Shown here in pieces: positions 17,037 to 27,359 of a stretch of DNA of 64,000 nt. Numbering within the stretch: the stretch's first letter is position 1; every line of letters starts with the position of its first letter. This DNA comes from Austwickia sp. (GTDB lineage Bacteria; Actinomycetota; Actinomycetes; Actinomycetales; Dermatophilaceae). The stretch spans positions 434,001 to 498,000 of the forward strand of contig CP064985.1 in the NCBI GenBank assembly GCA_016699675.1, in the 5' to 3' direction. The position numbers and the translations under genes were made by a program. The notes below the pieces were generated by a model. It saw only the letters and a program-made list of their open reading frames with translations, was not told where the DNA came from and did not search any database.

Positions 17037-18604
17037 GACCGGTCCAGGGTGACGAGGTTGAACCGGTACGCCGAGCAGGGCTGCTCCCGAGCCGGGACCA
17101 GGCCGTGGACCTGATCGGTGTAGCCGTCGACCTGATTCGCGAAGGCCCAGATGAGGTAGCCGCCCCGCTCGTACTCGATCCGCTGCGCGTCCTGCAGCAG
17201 CACCCTACGGCGAGCCGGGTCGAGGCTGCGCCGGGCCGCGGCGATGAGGTCGGCGAAGTCCGGGTCGGTGAAGTGGGTCTCGTTGTACGGCGAGGTCTTG
17301 AGCGCGCACGCGATCGCCTGGGGCAGGTAGAGCCGGGTCGACCAGAAGTCCTGGGCGAAGTCCCAGGAGAGGTATTGGTCGCCGTAGAACACGTTCGGGT
17401 CAGCCTTGGTGAGGCGCACCTGCACCCCGGCCTTCGCTGCGTGCTGGACGAAGAGGTTGGCCGACTCGACGCCACCGGCGCCGACCGCGGTGGAGGTGAC
17501 GAGCTCGATCTGCAGATCGGAGCGTCCGGCCTGACGCAGCAACGCCTTGGCCTGGTCGATGTCCTGCTCCCGCTGCGGCAGCTGCGCGCCGAGGTAGTCG
17601 GGATCGAACGGCCCGTAGAGGTCGTTGGCAAGCCGGCCGTAGCCGGACAGGGCCTGGTCGATCATCTGCCTGCGGTCGGCGATGAGCCGGATCGCCTGAC
17701 GGACCCGTACGTCGGAGAACGGCGCCCGGTCGACCCGCATCGTGAACGGCACCCAGCCCCCGGTCTCGGAGATCAGCGCGTGGGCACCCTGGCGCTCGAC
17801 CCCCTCGGCGAGATAGCCGGGCAGGTTGTCGATCGTGTGGACCTGCCCCGCGAGGAGCGCATTGACCTTGGCTGTGTCGTCGGCGAAGTCGAGGATGAGC
17901 AGCGCGTCCACTGAGGCCTTGCGGTCCCAGTAGTCGTCGTGCCGCCGGAAGAGGCTGCGCCGCCCCGGCACGAACGTCATCGCCTTGAACGGCCCGGTGC
18001 CGATGGGTCGCGCCGGGTTGAAGTCGCGCGGGACGATGCCGAGGGAGTACGCCGCGAGGACCTTGTCCAGCATCCCGTGCGGCTCCTTGAGCACGATCCG
18101 GTAGGTGTGCTCGTCCAGCGCGCGACAGGCCGGCAGGTCGATCAGCGGCGCCACGTCGGTGAGCAGCGACGCGGGCTTCTTGGGGTTCGCCATCCTCTCG
18201 ATGCTGGCCTTGACGTCGAGCGCCTGCAGGGGCCGGCCGTCGTGGAAGGTGACGCCGCGCCGCAGCCGGAAGGTCCACTGGGTGCCGTCGGCGTTGGGCT
18301 CGGCCGACTCGGCCAGCGCGGGTTCCACCTCGTAGTCGGTGGTGTACCGCAGCAGCGGCTCGTAGAGGTTCCGCACCCGGGCGATGTCCGGCATGGTGAC
18401 CGGGAAGTGCGGGTCCAGGGTGTCCTTCAGCCCGCCGCCGGTGGCGCCGTGGACCAGTTGGGTGTTGATCCCGTCGGACGCCGACGACGGGGACGAGCAG
18501 GAGGTCAGCCCCGGCAGCGCGGCCGCCGTGGCGGCCAGCCCGCCCCAGCGCAGCACCTGTCTTCGGCTCACGCCCGGCGCCGTTGGACCCGTGATCTGCG
18601 GCAT
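17033..18604 (-). CDS. Peptide ABC importer substrate-binding lipoprotein (SBP_bac_5)
   Basis: This 523-residue extracellular binding protein captures the substrate of the importer encoded downstream. It has a twin-arginine signal (SRRQVLRW, Arg14-Arg15) ending in a lipobox (LTSC, Cys36), so it is probably exported folded and lipid-anchored. The SBP_bac_5 signature is present: PALAESAEPNADGTQWTFRLRRGVTFHDG. GAGGCG precedes the ATG, and a -10-like TACCCT lies about 30 nt upstream on the minus strand. As first gene of the operon it sets the specificity, but I cannot tell peptides from other solutes. Confidence 0.93.
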   Translation of the reverse strand: MPQITGPTAPGVSRRQVLRWGGLAATAAALPGLTSCSSPSSASDGINTQLVHGATGGGLKDTLDPHFPVTMPDIARVRNLYEPLLRYTTDYEVEPALAESAEPNADGTQWTFRLRRGVTFHDGRPLQALDVKASIERMANPKKPASLLTDVAPLIDLPACRALDEHTYRIVLKEPHGMLDKVLAAYSLGIVPRDFNPARPIGTGPFKAMTFVPGRRSLFRRHDDYWDRKASVDALLILDFADDTAKVNALLAGQVHTIDNLPGYLAEGVERQGAHALISETGGWVPFTMRVDRAPFSDVRVRQAIRLIADRRQMIDQALSGYGRLANDLYGPFDPDYLGAQLPQREQDIDQAKALLRQAGRSDLQIELVTSTAVGAGGVESANLFVQHAAKAGVQVRLTKADPNVFYGDQYLSWDFAQDFWSTRLYLPQAIACALKTSPYNETHFTDPDFADLIAAARRSLDPARRRVLLQDAQRIEYERGGYLIWAFANQVDGYTDQVHGLVPAREQPCSAYRFNLVTLDRS

Positions 18605-18776
18605 CGCCTCAACCTTCCCCCGTGATTCGGACAGGGTAGGTCACTGCCGGTGGCGGGGCGGCCCCCACACCGGACGCAATCTGGACATTTGCCCAACTCA
18701 TCCGTCGGCGGTCGCAAAGCGCAGCCGAACGAACCGGCCCGCGCCCGCGCCGCCCGCCCGGTGGCGGCGGCCCGAC

Positions 18777-19310
18777 TCAGCCGCGGCGTTCGCGCAGCGC
18801 CGCCCCCTTGGCGTGCGCCTGGTCGCGCAGCTCGGCCTGGAAGGCGACCATCCGGTCGCGCAGGGCCGCGTCGGCACTCGACGTACCGGATCCGAGGATC
18901 CGCGCCGCCAGCAGCCCCGCGTTGCGGGCCCCTCCGATCGAGACCGTCGCCACCGGCACCCCCGCCGGCATCTGCACGATCGAGAGCAGGGAATCCATGC
19001 CGTCGAGGTACTTCAGCGGAACCGGCACCCCGATCACCGGCAGCGGGGTGACCGCCGCCAGCATCCCGGGCAGGTGCGCGGCCCCGCCGGCGCCCGCGAT
19101 GATCACCCGCAGCCCCCGCTGCGCGGCCGACCGGCCGTAGTCGATCATCTCCGTCGGCATCCGGTGCGCCGACACGACGTCCGCCTCGTAGCCGACCCCC
19201 AACTCGTCGAGGGCCTGCGCGGCCTCCTGCAGAACCGGCCAGTCGCTGTCGCTGCCCATCACGATCCCGACGACCACCTCGGCGCCCTCGGGCGCGCTCG
19301 CCTGCGTCAT
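18777..19310 (-). CDS. purE: N5-carboxyaminoimidazole ribonucleotide mutase
   Basis: PurE converts N5-CAIR to CAIR in de novo purine synthesis. The 177-residue protein has the family phosphate-binding signature MGSDSDWPVL, the active-site SAHRMP, and GAGGAAHLPGMLAA, followed by the conserved PVIGVPV. It lies 7 bp downstream of purK and is translated after it, so the two consecutive steps of the pathway are encoded together. The last 30 residues form an Arg/Ala-rich tail longer than in the shortest homologues. Confidence 0.95.
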   Translation of the reverse strand: MTQASAPEGAEVVVGIVMGSDSDWPVLQEAAQALDELGVGYEADVVSAHRMPTEMIDYGRSAAQRGLRVIIAGAGGAAHLPGMLAAVTPLPVIGVPVPLKYLDGMDSLLSIVQMPAGVPVATVSIGGARNAGLLAARILGSGTSSADAALRDRMVAFQAELRDQAHAKGAALRERRG

Positions 19311-19317
19311 GGCATCC

Positions 19318-20574
19318 TCACTCCTCGATCACTCCCGCCAGGTAGTCGGTGGCGTGCCGGGCGCGCCCCCGCAGCTCGTCCAGCTCCGCACCGCACACGG
19401 TCACGTGGCCGATCTTGCGACCCGCCCGGACCTCCTTGCCGTACAGGTGCATTCGCAGCCCGGGGTCGCGGGCGAGGAGGTGCCGGTACGTCGAGTACAG
19501 CTCCTCGTAGCCCTCGCCCCCCAGCACGTTGCCCATCACGGTCCACGGCGCGCGGGCGCGCGGATCCCCGAGCGGCAGGTCCAGCACCGCCCGCAGGTGC
19601 TGCTCGAACTGGCTGGTCACGGCCCCGTCGATGGTCCAGTGGCCGCTGTTGTGCGGGCGCATGGCGAGCTCGTTGACGACGTACGTCGGGTGGGCGTCCC
19701 CCCCGAGCGCCGGATCGGCCGGGATCTCGAACAGCTCGACCGCCAGGACCCCGGTCACCCCGAGCGCCCCCGCGATCCGCAAGGCCGCCTCGGTGAGGCG
19801 CGCGGCGTCGGCCTCCGCGAGATCTGGGGCGGGCGCCAACACCTCGGTGCAGATGCCGTCGGTCTGCACGGTCTCGACGATCGGCCAGGCCGCGGCCTGC
19901 CCCGAGGGGCTGCGCGCCACCAGCGCGGCCAGCTCGCGGGCGAAGGGGACCTTCTCCTCGGCGAGGATGCCGTCGGCGAAGGCGGGCCGCGCGAAGGCGC
20001 CCCCCGCCTCCTGGCGGCGGGCCAGCTCGGCCTCGTCGCGGCGGACCAGCTCGCACCAGTCGCGCGCGTCGTCGGGCTGGTCGGCGACCAGCACGCCCTT
20101 CCCGTCGTACCCGCCCCGCGGCGCCTTGAGCACCACCGGCCAGCCGACCTCGGCGGCGAACGCGTCCAGTTCCTCCAGCGTCCGCACCTGCCGCCACCGC
20201 GGGCAGCCGATGCCCAGCTCCCCCATCGCCCGGCGCATCGCCAGCTTGTCCTGGGCGTAGACCAGCGCCTCCGGCGACGGCTGCAGATTGATCCCGTCGG
20301 CGGCCAGCGCGGCGAGGACGGCCTGGGGCACGTGCTCGTGGTCGAACGTCACGACGTCGCACTCGGCCGCGAACGCACGGACGGCGGCCAGGTCGTCGTG
20401 GGCGCCGACGGGCGCGGACGGTACGACGAGCGCGGCGGAGGCCGACGCGGATTCGGCGAGGACCGACAGCTGCACGCAGAGCCCGACGGCCGGCGGCTGG
20501 CACATCCGGGCGAGCTGCCCGCCGCCGATGATGCCGACGAGGGGAAATCCTCCGGGGGCGCGCAGCACACTCAC
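19318..20574 (-). CDS. purK: N5-carboxyaminoimidazole ribonucleotide synthase
   Basis: PurK uses ATP and bicarbonate to make N5-CAIR from AIR, feeding PurE encoded just downstream. This 418-residue ATP-grasp protein shows GIIGGGQLARM at the N-terminus, VTFDHEHVP, VLKAPRGGYDGKGV in the ATP-grasp domain, and NELAMRPHNSGHWTIDGAVTSQFEQHLRA near the end. The GTG start at 20574 is supported by TAGCCT (plus-strand 20582-20587) exactly 7 nt upstream, as expected for a leaderless mRNA. Confidence 0.95.
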   Translation of the reverse strand: MSVLRAPGGFPLVGIIGGGQLARMCQPPAVGLCVQLSVLAESASASAALVVPSAPVGAHDDLAAVRAFAAECDVVTFDHEHVPQAVLAALAADGINLQPSPEALVYAQDKLAMRRAMGELGIGCPRWRQVRTLEELDAFAAEVGWPVVLKAPRGGYDGKGVLVADQPDDARDWCELVRRDEAELARRQEAGGAFARPAFADGILAEEKVPFARELAALVARSPSGQAAAWPIVETVQTDGICTEVLAPAPDLAEADAARLTEAALRIAGALGVTGVLAVELFEIPADPALGGDAHPTYVVNELAMRPHNSGHWTIDGAVTSQFEQHLRAVLDLPLGDPRARAPWTVMGNVLGGEGYEELYSTYRHLLARDPGLRMHLYGKEVRAGRKIGHVTVCGAELDELRGRARHATDYLAGVIEE

Positions 20575-20626
20575 GGGGGCCAGGCTATCCGGCCCGGGCG
20601 ACGCTCCAGGCGGACGACCACGGCGC

Positions 20627-21676
20627 TCAGCCGAACAGGGCGGGCCCGTCCAGCGTGGGCTCGGCGGCCGACAGGAACAGCGCGAACACCACGGGATAGC
20701 CCTGGACCAGTTCGAGGCGTCCGCCGTGGCTTTCAGCGAGGTCGCGGGCGAGGCCCAGGCCGAGGCCGGTGCTCTTCGTCGAGACGCTGCGCTCGAAGAT
20801 GTGCGGCGCCAGCTCGGGCGAGACCCCCGGCCCCTGATCGGAGACCTCGACGACCACTGACGGCCCCGAGCGACGCGCGTCGATGCGCACGAGCCCCTTG
20901 CCGTGGACCAGGGAGTTCTCGATCAGCGTGGACAGGATCTGGGCCAACGCCACCGGCGTCGTGATGAGCCGCAGCCCCCGCTCGCCGCTGACCCGCACCG
21001 TCCGCTGGGCGGCCTCGAACGCGGGCATCCACTCCCGCTGCAGCTGGGCCAGGACCGCGTCAAGCGAGGTCGGGGCGGCGGTGGCCGTCGGCGCATGGGT
21101 GCGGGAGCGCGCGAGGAGCGCGTCGACCGTGGCGTTGAGGCGCTCCACCTGATCGATCGCGATGTTGGCCTCCTCGTGCGCCACCTCCAGCTCCTCGGTG
21201 AGCGAGATCTCCTCCAGCCGCATCAGCAGGGCGGTGAGCGGGGTCCGCAGCTGATGGGAGGCGTCCGAGGCGAAGTCCCGCTCCGAGCTCAGCGAGGCGA
21301 GCAGCTGTTGGGCGCTGTTGGAGAGCACGTCCGAGACGCGATCGATCTCGGCGATGCCGGAGCGGATGCGCTCATAGCGGGCGTCGCCCGCGCCGAGACG
21401 CTCGGCCTGCTCGGTGAGCCGCTGCATCGGCTCGACGAAGCGCTCCGCCTGCCGGACGCTGACCCACAGGCCGACGGCGAAGGCGACGATCGCCATCCCG
21501 AGCGCGATCGCCAGGGCCCACCAGGGGCTGTACGCCGGGGCACTGCAGTCGCAGGATGCGTCGATGGCCAGGTGCCGGTTGATGATCAGGCCCGCGAGCA
21601 CGGCGAGCGGGACGAAGAAGACGATCAACCCGACCGAACTCGCCAGGGCGGTCGAGCGCATCAGCAGGCGCCGCAC
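20627..21676 (-). CDS. Sensor histidine kinase
   Basis: This 349-residue membrane kinase is the sensor of a two-component pair with the regulator encoded just upstream. Two helices (about residues 12-32 and 52-73) enclose a very short outer loop containing CDC. A HAMP-like region and HisKA domain follow, with the phospho-acceptor His141 in SDASHQLRTPLTAL, then an ATPase domain with the N box IENSLVHG, DQGPGV and the G box GLGLGLARD. The loop is too short to be a ligand domain, so sensing is probably through the membrane or the cysteines. The GTG start lies 3 bp after the regulator's stop codon. Target genes are unknown. Confidence 0.9.
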   Translation of the reverse strand: MRRLLMRSTALASSVGLIVFFVPLAVLAGLIINRHLAIDASCDCSAPAYSPWWALAIALGMAIVAFAVGLWVSVRQAERFVEPMQRLTEQAERLGAGDARYERIRSGIAEIDRVSDVLSNSAQQLLASLSSERDFASDASHQLRTPLTALLMRLEEISLTEELEVAHEEANIAIDQVERLNATVDALLARSRTHAPTATAAPTSLDAVLAQLQREWMPAFEAAQRTVRVSGERGLRLITTPVALAQILSTLIENSLVHGKGLVRIDARRSGPSVVVEVSDQGPGVSPELAPHIFERSVSTKSTGLGLGLARDLAESHGGRLELVQGYPVVFALFLSAAEPTLDGPALFG

Positions 21677-21679
21677 GGC

Positions 21680-22360
21680 TCAGCTCGGTCCCTCGGGCCG
21701 CTCGAAGCGGAACCCCACGCCGCGCACGGTGGTGATGTAGCGCGGCCTGGTCGCGTCGTCGCCGAGTTTGCGGCGCAGCACGGACACGTGCATGTCCAGG
21801 GTCTTGGTCGACCCGAACCACTGGGTCTCCCACACCTCCCGCATGAGTTGCTCGCGGGAGACGACCTTGCCCTGCTCGCGCACGAGCACGCGCAGCAGGT
21901 CGAACTCCTTGGCGGTGAGCTGCAGCTCCTCGTCGTTCATGTAGGCCCGCCGCGCCTGGGCGTCGATGCGCACCCCGCCGTCCTCCTCGCCCGCGGCGGT
22001 CGGCGTACGGCGCAGCAGCGCGCGCACCCGGGCCAGGAGCTCGGCGAGGCGGAACGGCTTGGTGACGTAGTCGTCGGCCCCGGCGTCGAGGCCGACAACG
22101 GTGTCGACCTCGTCGGCGCGCGCAGTGAGGATCAGGATCGGCGCCGTGCGCCCCTCGGCCCGCAGGCGCCGGCAAACCTCCAGCCCATCCATGGAGGGCA
22201 GGCCGAGGTCGAGGATCACGAGGTCGGGATTGTCCTGTGCGGCAGCCAGGGCGCGCAGGCCGTCGTCGGACACCCCGACGTCGTACCCCTCGCGCCGTAA
22301 GGCGCGCGCGAGGGGCTCGCTGATCGCCGGGTCGTCCTCGGCCAGCAGGACACGGATCAT
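21680..22360 (-). CDS. OmpR/PhoB-family response regulator
   Basis: This 226-residue transcription factor pairs with the adjacent histidine kinase. The receiver domain has the acidic pair Glu8/Asp9-Asp10, the phosphorylation site Asp51 (LVILDLGLPSMDG), and the conserved Lys in TKPFRLAELLARVR. The C-terminal winged helix runs from about residue 130 with LTAKEFDLLRVLV and the recognition end TVRGVGFRFE. The ATG is supported by TAGGAT (plus-strand 22367-22372) exactly 6 nt upstream, consistent with a leaderless transcript covering both genes. Confidence 0.93.
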   Translation of the reverse strand: MIRVLLAEDDPAISEPLARALRREGYDVGVSDDGLRALAAAQDNPDLVILDLGLPSMDGLEVCRRLRAEGRTAPILILTARADEVDTVVGLDAGADDYVTKPFRLAELLARVRALLRRTPTAAGEEDGGVRIDAQARRAYMNDEELQLTAKEFDLLRVLVREQGKVVSREQLMREVWETQWFGSTKTLDMHVSVLRRKLGDDATRPRYITTVRGVGFRFERPEGPS

Positions 22361-22466
22361 GCGGTCATCCTAGGGGTCGACGCGGTCTGCGCGCCCCGGT
22401 CGCGTCTTGGACGCGCCGTCGAATGTCCTTTCGGCGCAGAGCGCTTCGACCTGGGGACCGGCCCCG

Positions 22467-22488
22467 CGGCGGGCCCGGCGGCCCGCCG
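22467..22488 (-). terminator. GC-rich hairpin downstream of the enoyl-CoA hydratase gene
   Basis: CGGCGGGCC (22467-22475) and GGCCCGCCG (22480-22488) are perfect 9-bp arms with a CGGC loop, starting 7 nt after the stop codon at 22496. No T run follows, as is usual in this genome. Confidence 0.5.
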
Positions 22489-22495
22489 CCGGCCG

Positions 22496-23293
22496 TCACT
22501 GGCCGGGCCAGCGCGGCGCCCGCTTCTCGTTGAACGCGGCCACCCCCTCGGCGCGGTCGCCGCTGAACGCAGTCGCCCGCCAGCAGGCATCCTCGATCTC
22601 CAGTCCCGAACGCAGGTCCACGTCGAAGCCGAGCCGCATGGCCTTCTTCGCGTTGCGCAGCCCGACCGGCGAGTTCTTCGCGATCTGCGCGGCGAGCTCC
22701 AACGCCTTCTCGCGCGCGGTCCCCGCGGGCGCCAGGACGTCGGCGAGGCCGTACTCCGCCGCCTCGACGCCGGTGAGCCGCTTCGTGCTGAACACCAGCA
22801 GGGCGGCCTTGGACCAGCCCAGCCGACGCGTGAGCAACTGGGTGCCCCCACCGCCGGGGATCACGCCGACCGAGACCTCGGGCAGGCCCAACGTCGCCTG
22901 CTCGCCGGCCACGAGGATGTCGCAGGACAGGGCGATCTCGCAGCCGCCCCCGAGGGCGAAGCCCTCGACCGCCGCGATGCTCGGCACGGGGAGCTCGAGG
23001 ACGCCGGTGTACGCCGCCCGCGCATGCGGCCGCTGCCGGACGAGGTCGGCGTCGGTGAAGCTGTTGCGCTCCTTGAGGTCGGCCCCGACGCAGAACGCCT
23101 TGGGGTGGCTGCTCGTGACCACCACGCAGCGCACGTCCCGGTCCGCCGCGAGGGTCGCCGCGGCCTCGCCGAGCGCCTGCGCCATCGCGGTGGAGACCGC
23201 GTTCATGGCGCTCGGCCGGTCCAGGACCAGCTCGGCGACGTGGCCCTCCTCCCCGTGCCGGTTGATCGTGACCATGGCATCCGTGCTGCTCAT
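22496..23293 (-). CDS. Enoyl-CoA hydratase/isomerase family protein
   Basis: This 265-residue crotonase-fold enzyme probably adds water to an enoyl-CoA in fatty-acid or amino-acid breakdown. The oxyanion-hole segments are KAFCVGADLKER and ALGGGCEIAL. Both typical catalytic glutamates are present, one in GGGCEIAL and one in LGLPEVSVGVIPGGGGTQLL, which points to hydratase rather than a pure isomerase. The length is standard. GAAAGG lies before the ATG. It has a short gap to the adenylate cyclase gene upstream on the same strand. Chain-length specificity is not readable. Confidence 0.92.
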   Translation of the reverse strand: MSSTDAMVTINRHGEEGHVAELVLDRPSAMNAVSTAMAQALGEAAATLAADRDVRCVVVTSSHPKAFCVGADLKERNSFTDADLVRQRPHARAAYTGVLELPVPSIAAVEGFALGGGCEIALSCDILVAGEQATLGLPEVSVGVIPGGGGTQLLTRRLGWSKAALLVFSTKRLTGVEAAEYGLADVLAPAGTAREKALELAAQIAKNSPVGLRNAKKAMRLGFDVDLRSGLEIEDACWRATAFSGDRAEGVAAFNEKRAPRWPGQ

Positions 23294-23369
23294 CGCGCGC
23301 CTTTCGGGGTAGGGACCGCCGGTGGCGGTCCGGGGGTGGTCGGTCGATCAGGCAGGTGGCGGACCGCCG

Positions 23370-24443
23370 TCACCGGCGCAGCGGGGCGGGCACGGGCGGG
23401 CCGTCCGGGCCGGGACGAAGGACGTGCGCGCGGGTGGGCCCCAACCCACGCAGGTCGCGCGGCCGCATCGGCGACAGGCGCACATCGGCCCGGTCGTGGA
23501 GCAGGCGCCCGATGGCGGCGTCCACGAGCACGGTGTCCGGATGGGCCAGGCTGGTGAGCCGGGCGGCACGGTTCACGGTCGTACCGAAGAGATCGCCAAG
23601 GCGGGAGAGCACGGGGCCGTGCGCGAGGCCGACCCGCAGGGGCGGCATGTCCCCCACGGCGTGCACCCCCTCGACCATGGTCAACGAGATGCCGGCCGCA
23701 TCGACGGGGCTGCGGCAGGAGAACAAGACCTCGTCGCCGAGGGTCTTCACGAGGCGACCGCCGTACGCCGCCACGGTGTCGGCCGCAATGGCCTCGAACC
23801 GCTGCACCATCCGCCCGAGTTGCCGCTCCGACATGTGCCGGACGGTCTGGGTGAACCCCACCATGTCGGCGAACCCCACGACGGCGTTGTGCTCGGCGCC
23901 GAGGGGCTCGGCCTGAGAGGCGAGGCGGGCGACGGCGGCGGCGAGGTGCCGGCGCCAGGCGTAGACCAGCAGCGGCTCGATCTCGTCGGCGAGCTGAATC
24001 GTCAGCTCGGCGGCCGCCGTCTCCAGGGCCACGCCGTCGGGGGCTTCGCCGGCGTCGGCCGCCCGCTGGCGGCGCTCCTGGACCAACTCCCAGACGAGCT
24101 GGGTCTGCCACGCCGCGAGTCGGTCGGCGCTGCGCGCCATGGCCCGGGTGAGCGACATCGCGCTGTCGTCGTCGAGGACGCCCGCGCGGACCAGGGACAC
24201 CACCCGATCGAGGGCCTGCACGTCGGCCTCGGTGAAGACCACGTCGTCGTCGCCCACCCGCGGGAACCCCAGCGCGTGCCAGAACCGCCGCGCAGACAGC
24301 AGCGAGACGCCGACGGCCTCGCTGACCTCGCGCCGCATGTATTCGTGCGGGTGGCCGAGCAGCGCGGGATGGGGGTCGTCGGCCATGCTCGACCGCGACC
24401 CGGGACGCTCGGGCCCCGGCTCCCGCTCTTGCTCGCCGCTCAT
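23370..24443 (-). CDS. Class III adenylate cyclase, Rv1264-like
   Basis: This 357-residue soluble cyclase makes cAMP from ATP. Residues about 25-180 resemble the regulatory N-terminal domain of Mycobacterium Rv1264, a pH-sensing autoinhibitory module with a helix-turn-helix-like start (YMRREVSEAVGVSLLSARRFWHALG). The catalytic domain follows. All expected residues are visible: metal aspartates Asp193 (FADMVGFT) and Asp237, substrate-specifying Lys233 (VKTLGDEV) and Asp284 (GDLFG), and transition-state Asn291 and Arg295 (VNRAARLTS). It should be active as a homodimer. Its ATG is 8 bp from the end of birA; a weak -10 (AATGAT) sits 6 nt upstream. Confidence 0.92.
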   Translation of the reverse strand: MSGEQEREPGPERPGSRSSMADDPHPALLGHPHEYMRREVSEAVGVSLLSARRFWHALGFPRVGDDDVVFTEADVQALDRVVSLVRAGVLDDDSAMSLTRAMARSADRLAAWQTQLVWELVQERRQRAADAGEAPDGVALETAAAELTIQLADEIEPLLVYAWRRHLAAAVARLASQAEPLGAEHNAVVGFADMVGFTQTVRHMSERQLGRMVQRFEAIAADTVAAYGGRLVKTLGDEVLFSCRSPVDAAGISLTMVEGVHAVGDMPPLRVGLAHGPVLSRLGDLFGTTVNRAARLTSLAHPDTVLVDAAIGRLLHDRADVRLSPMRPRDLRGLGPTRAHVLRPGPDGPPVPAPLRR

Positions 24444-24450
24444 GCCCCCA

Positions 24451-25305
24451 TCATTCCTGACCGATCGGTCCGGGAGCTCCGGAGGGCCGCACGTGAATCA
24501 CGTCGCCGGACGCGAACTCGCGGCGCTCCGACCCGCCGTTCGCCGTCGCGACCTCCACCACGAGCTCGCCACCACGGGCGATGTCGACCGCGCGACCGCG
24601 AACTGTCGAGGAGTCAGGCAAGTGCACCTCCACGTCGCGACCGAGGGTGTCGCATCGGGACCGGTACGCCGCCTGTACCGCGTCGGCCGGGCCGGCGTAC
24701 CAGGCATCGTGCCAGTCGGCGAACGCCCGTGCCACAGCGACGACCAGGTCGCCCTCGCCGGGCCGGTCGAAGCCCGCCAGGGTCAGCGACGTCGCGGTCG
24801 GCACCGGCAGTTCTTCGCGCGAGAGGGCCACGTTGATGCCGACCCCGGCGACGACCAGCGGGTCGGCGCCCGGGCCGCGGCGCGCCGGGGCCAGCTCGCA
24901 CAGGATCCCGCAGAGCTTCCCCCAGCGACCCCCCTCGTCGCAGGCCAGAACGTCATTCGGCCACTTGAGGGCGAACCGGTCGGGGGCGCCGGTCACGCGT
25001 CCCAGCGCGTCCACCACCGCGACCCCGGTCACCAACGGCAGCCAGCCCCACCGCCCGGCATCCGGGGCCATGGGCACGGTCAGGGACAGCGCCACCGAGG
25101 CGCCGGGCGGGGACGACCAGGCCCGCGAATGCCGGCCGCGGCCCGAGGTCTGATGGCGGCTCGTGAGCACGCGCCAGGGCCTCGGATCGGCCAGCGAGGC
25201 GGCATTGGTGGAGTCGATCTCGCCGGGGCAGAGCACCTCTCGCCACGGGCCGGCAGCCGTGACGAGGGCCTCACGGATGGGGGTCTCGCTCAGGGCCATC
25301 GCCAT
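24451..25305 (-). CDS. birA: Biotin--[acetyl-CoA-carboxylase] ligase
   Basis: BirA attaches biotin to the carrier lysine of carboxylases, such as the alpha subunit encoded at 42352. The 284-residue protein has the ligase domain: DSTNAASL, SGRGRHSRAWSSPPGA (biotinyl-AMP loop), LKWPNDVLA, GKLCGILCE and GVGINVALS. There is no N-terminal DNA-binding domain, so it is not a BirA-type repressor. I prefer ATG 25305 because TAGCCT (minus strand, 25318-25313) lies exactly 7 nt upstream; a GTG at 25311 would add two residues. It is divergent from accD5, with start codons only 24 bp apart and overlapping -10 boxes. Confidence 0.93.
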   Translation of the reverse strand: MAMALSETPIREALVTAAGPWREVLCPGEIDSTNAASLADPRPWRVLTSRHQTSGRGRHSRAWSSPPGASVALSLTVPMAPDAGRWGWLPLVTGVAVVDALGRVTGAPDRFALKWPNDVLACDEGGRWGKLCGILCELAPARRGPGADPLVVAGVGINVALSREELPVPTATSLTLAGFDRPGEGDLVVAVARAFADWHDAWYAGPADAVQAAYRSRCDTLGRDVEVHLPDSSTVRGRAVDIARGGELVVEVATANGGSERREFASGDVIHVRPSGAPGPIGQE

Positions 25306-25312
25306 GCGCACA

Positions 25313-25322
25313 AGGCTAGGCT
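25313..25322. promoter_or_regulatory. Overlapping divergent -10 elements for birA and accD5
   Basis: AGGCTAGGCT contains TAGGCT on the plus strand (25317-25322), 6 nt before the accD5 ATG. On the minus strand it contains TAGCCT (25318-25313), 7 nt before the birA ATG. The two -10 hexamers share two base pairs. Each spacing fits a leaderless transcript. Polymerase probably cannot occupy both sites at once. Confidence 0.6.
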
Positions 25323-25328
25323 GCGGCC

Positions 25329-26939
<1,611 letters not shown>

Positions 26940-26991
26940 CGCGCGGCAGCCACCGGGCCCCGCACCACGTCCCGACCACGAGGAGACGCCC

Positions 26992-27228
26992 ATGAGCGAG
27001 CAGGCGACGACCGCCGAGCCGGAGGCCGAGGCGACCCCGCTGCCGCGCATCCAGATCGAGCGAGGCAACGCCACCCCCGAGGAGATCGCCGCGCTGTTGG
27101 TGCTCTTCGCGGCGGCGGCCGGCGGGGACGAGGACGGCGGCCCTCAGGCCCGCGGCGGCTGGACCCGCAAGGCGCGCACGTTCAATCCGGGCGCTGTTCG
27201 CGGCGCGGGTTGGGGCGGTGGTCTCTGA
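26992..27228 (+). CDS. accE: Acyl-CoA carboxylase epsilon subunit
   Basis: This 78-residue protein matches the small epsilon subunit that stabilises actinobacterial acyl-CoA carboxylases. The recognisable core is IQIERGNATPEEIAALLVLF, an 'RGnpt-eElAAL' motif, followed by a basic WTRKARTFNPG region and a C-terminal GWGGGL. It lies in the expected place directly after accD5, with GAGGAG before the ATG at 26992. It is followed by a strong terminator hairpin, so accD5-accE form a two-gene operon. Confidence 0.88.
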   Translation: MSEQATTAEPEAEATPLPRIQIERGNATPEEIAALLVLFAAAAGGDEDGGPQARGGWTRKARTFNPGAVRGAGWGGGL

Positions 27229-27280
27229 TCCCGCGCTGTCCCTGACGGCTGGGAGTTCACGAGCCCCTGACCATGGCGGG

Positions 27281-27311
27281 AGCCGCGATCCCCTTGCCCG
27301 GGATCGCGGCT
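27281..27311 (+). terminator. Terminator hairpin after accE
   Basis: AGCCGCGATCCC (27281-27292) and GGGATCGCGGCT (27300-27311) are perfect 12-bp arms around a 7-nt loop, 53 nt after the accE stop. Further partial pairing (GGCG/CGCC) extends the stem. Its position makes it unlikely that the next coding sequence starts before it. Confidence 0.7.
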
Positions 27312-27359
27312 CGCGCCATCTGCCAGTGGCGATCCCGAGCATTGGGGTACGTTCGAACG

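Noticed and set aside
18605..18776. Gap between the binding-protein gene and purE checked for a small gene or riboswitch
   Set aside because: No coding pattern, no purine-riboswitch-like structure and no clear repeat was seen; the only signal is the probable promoter of the importer operon.
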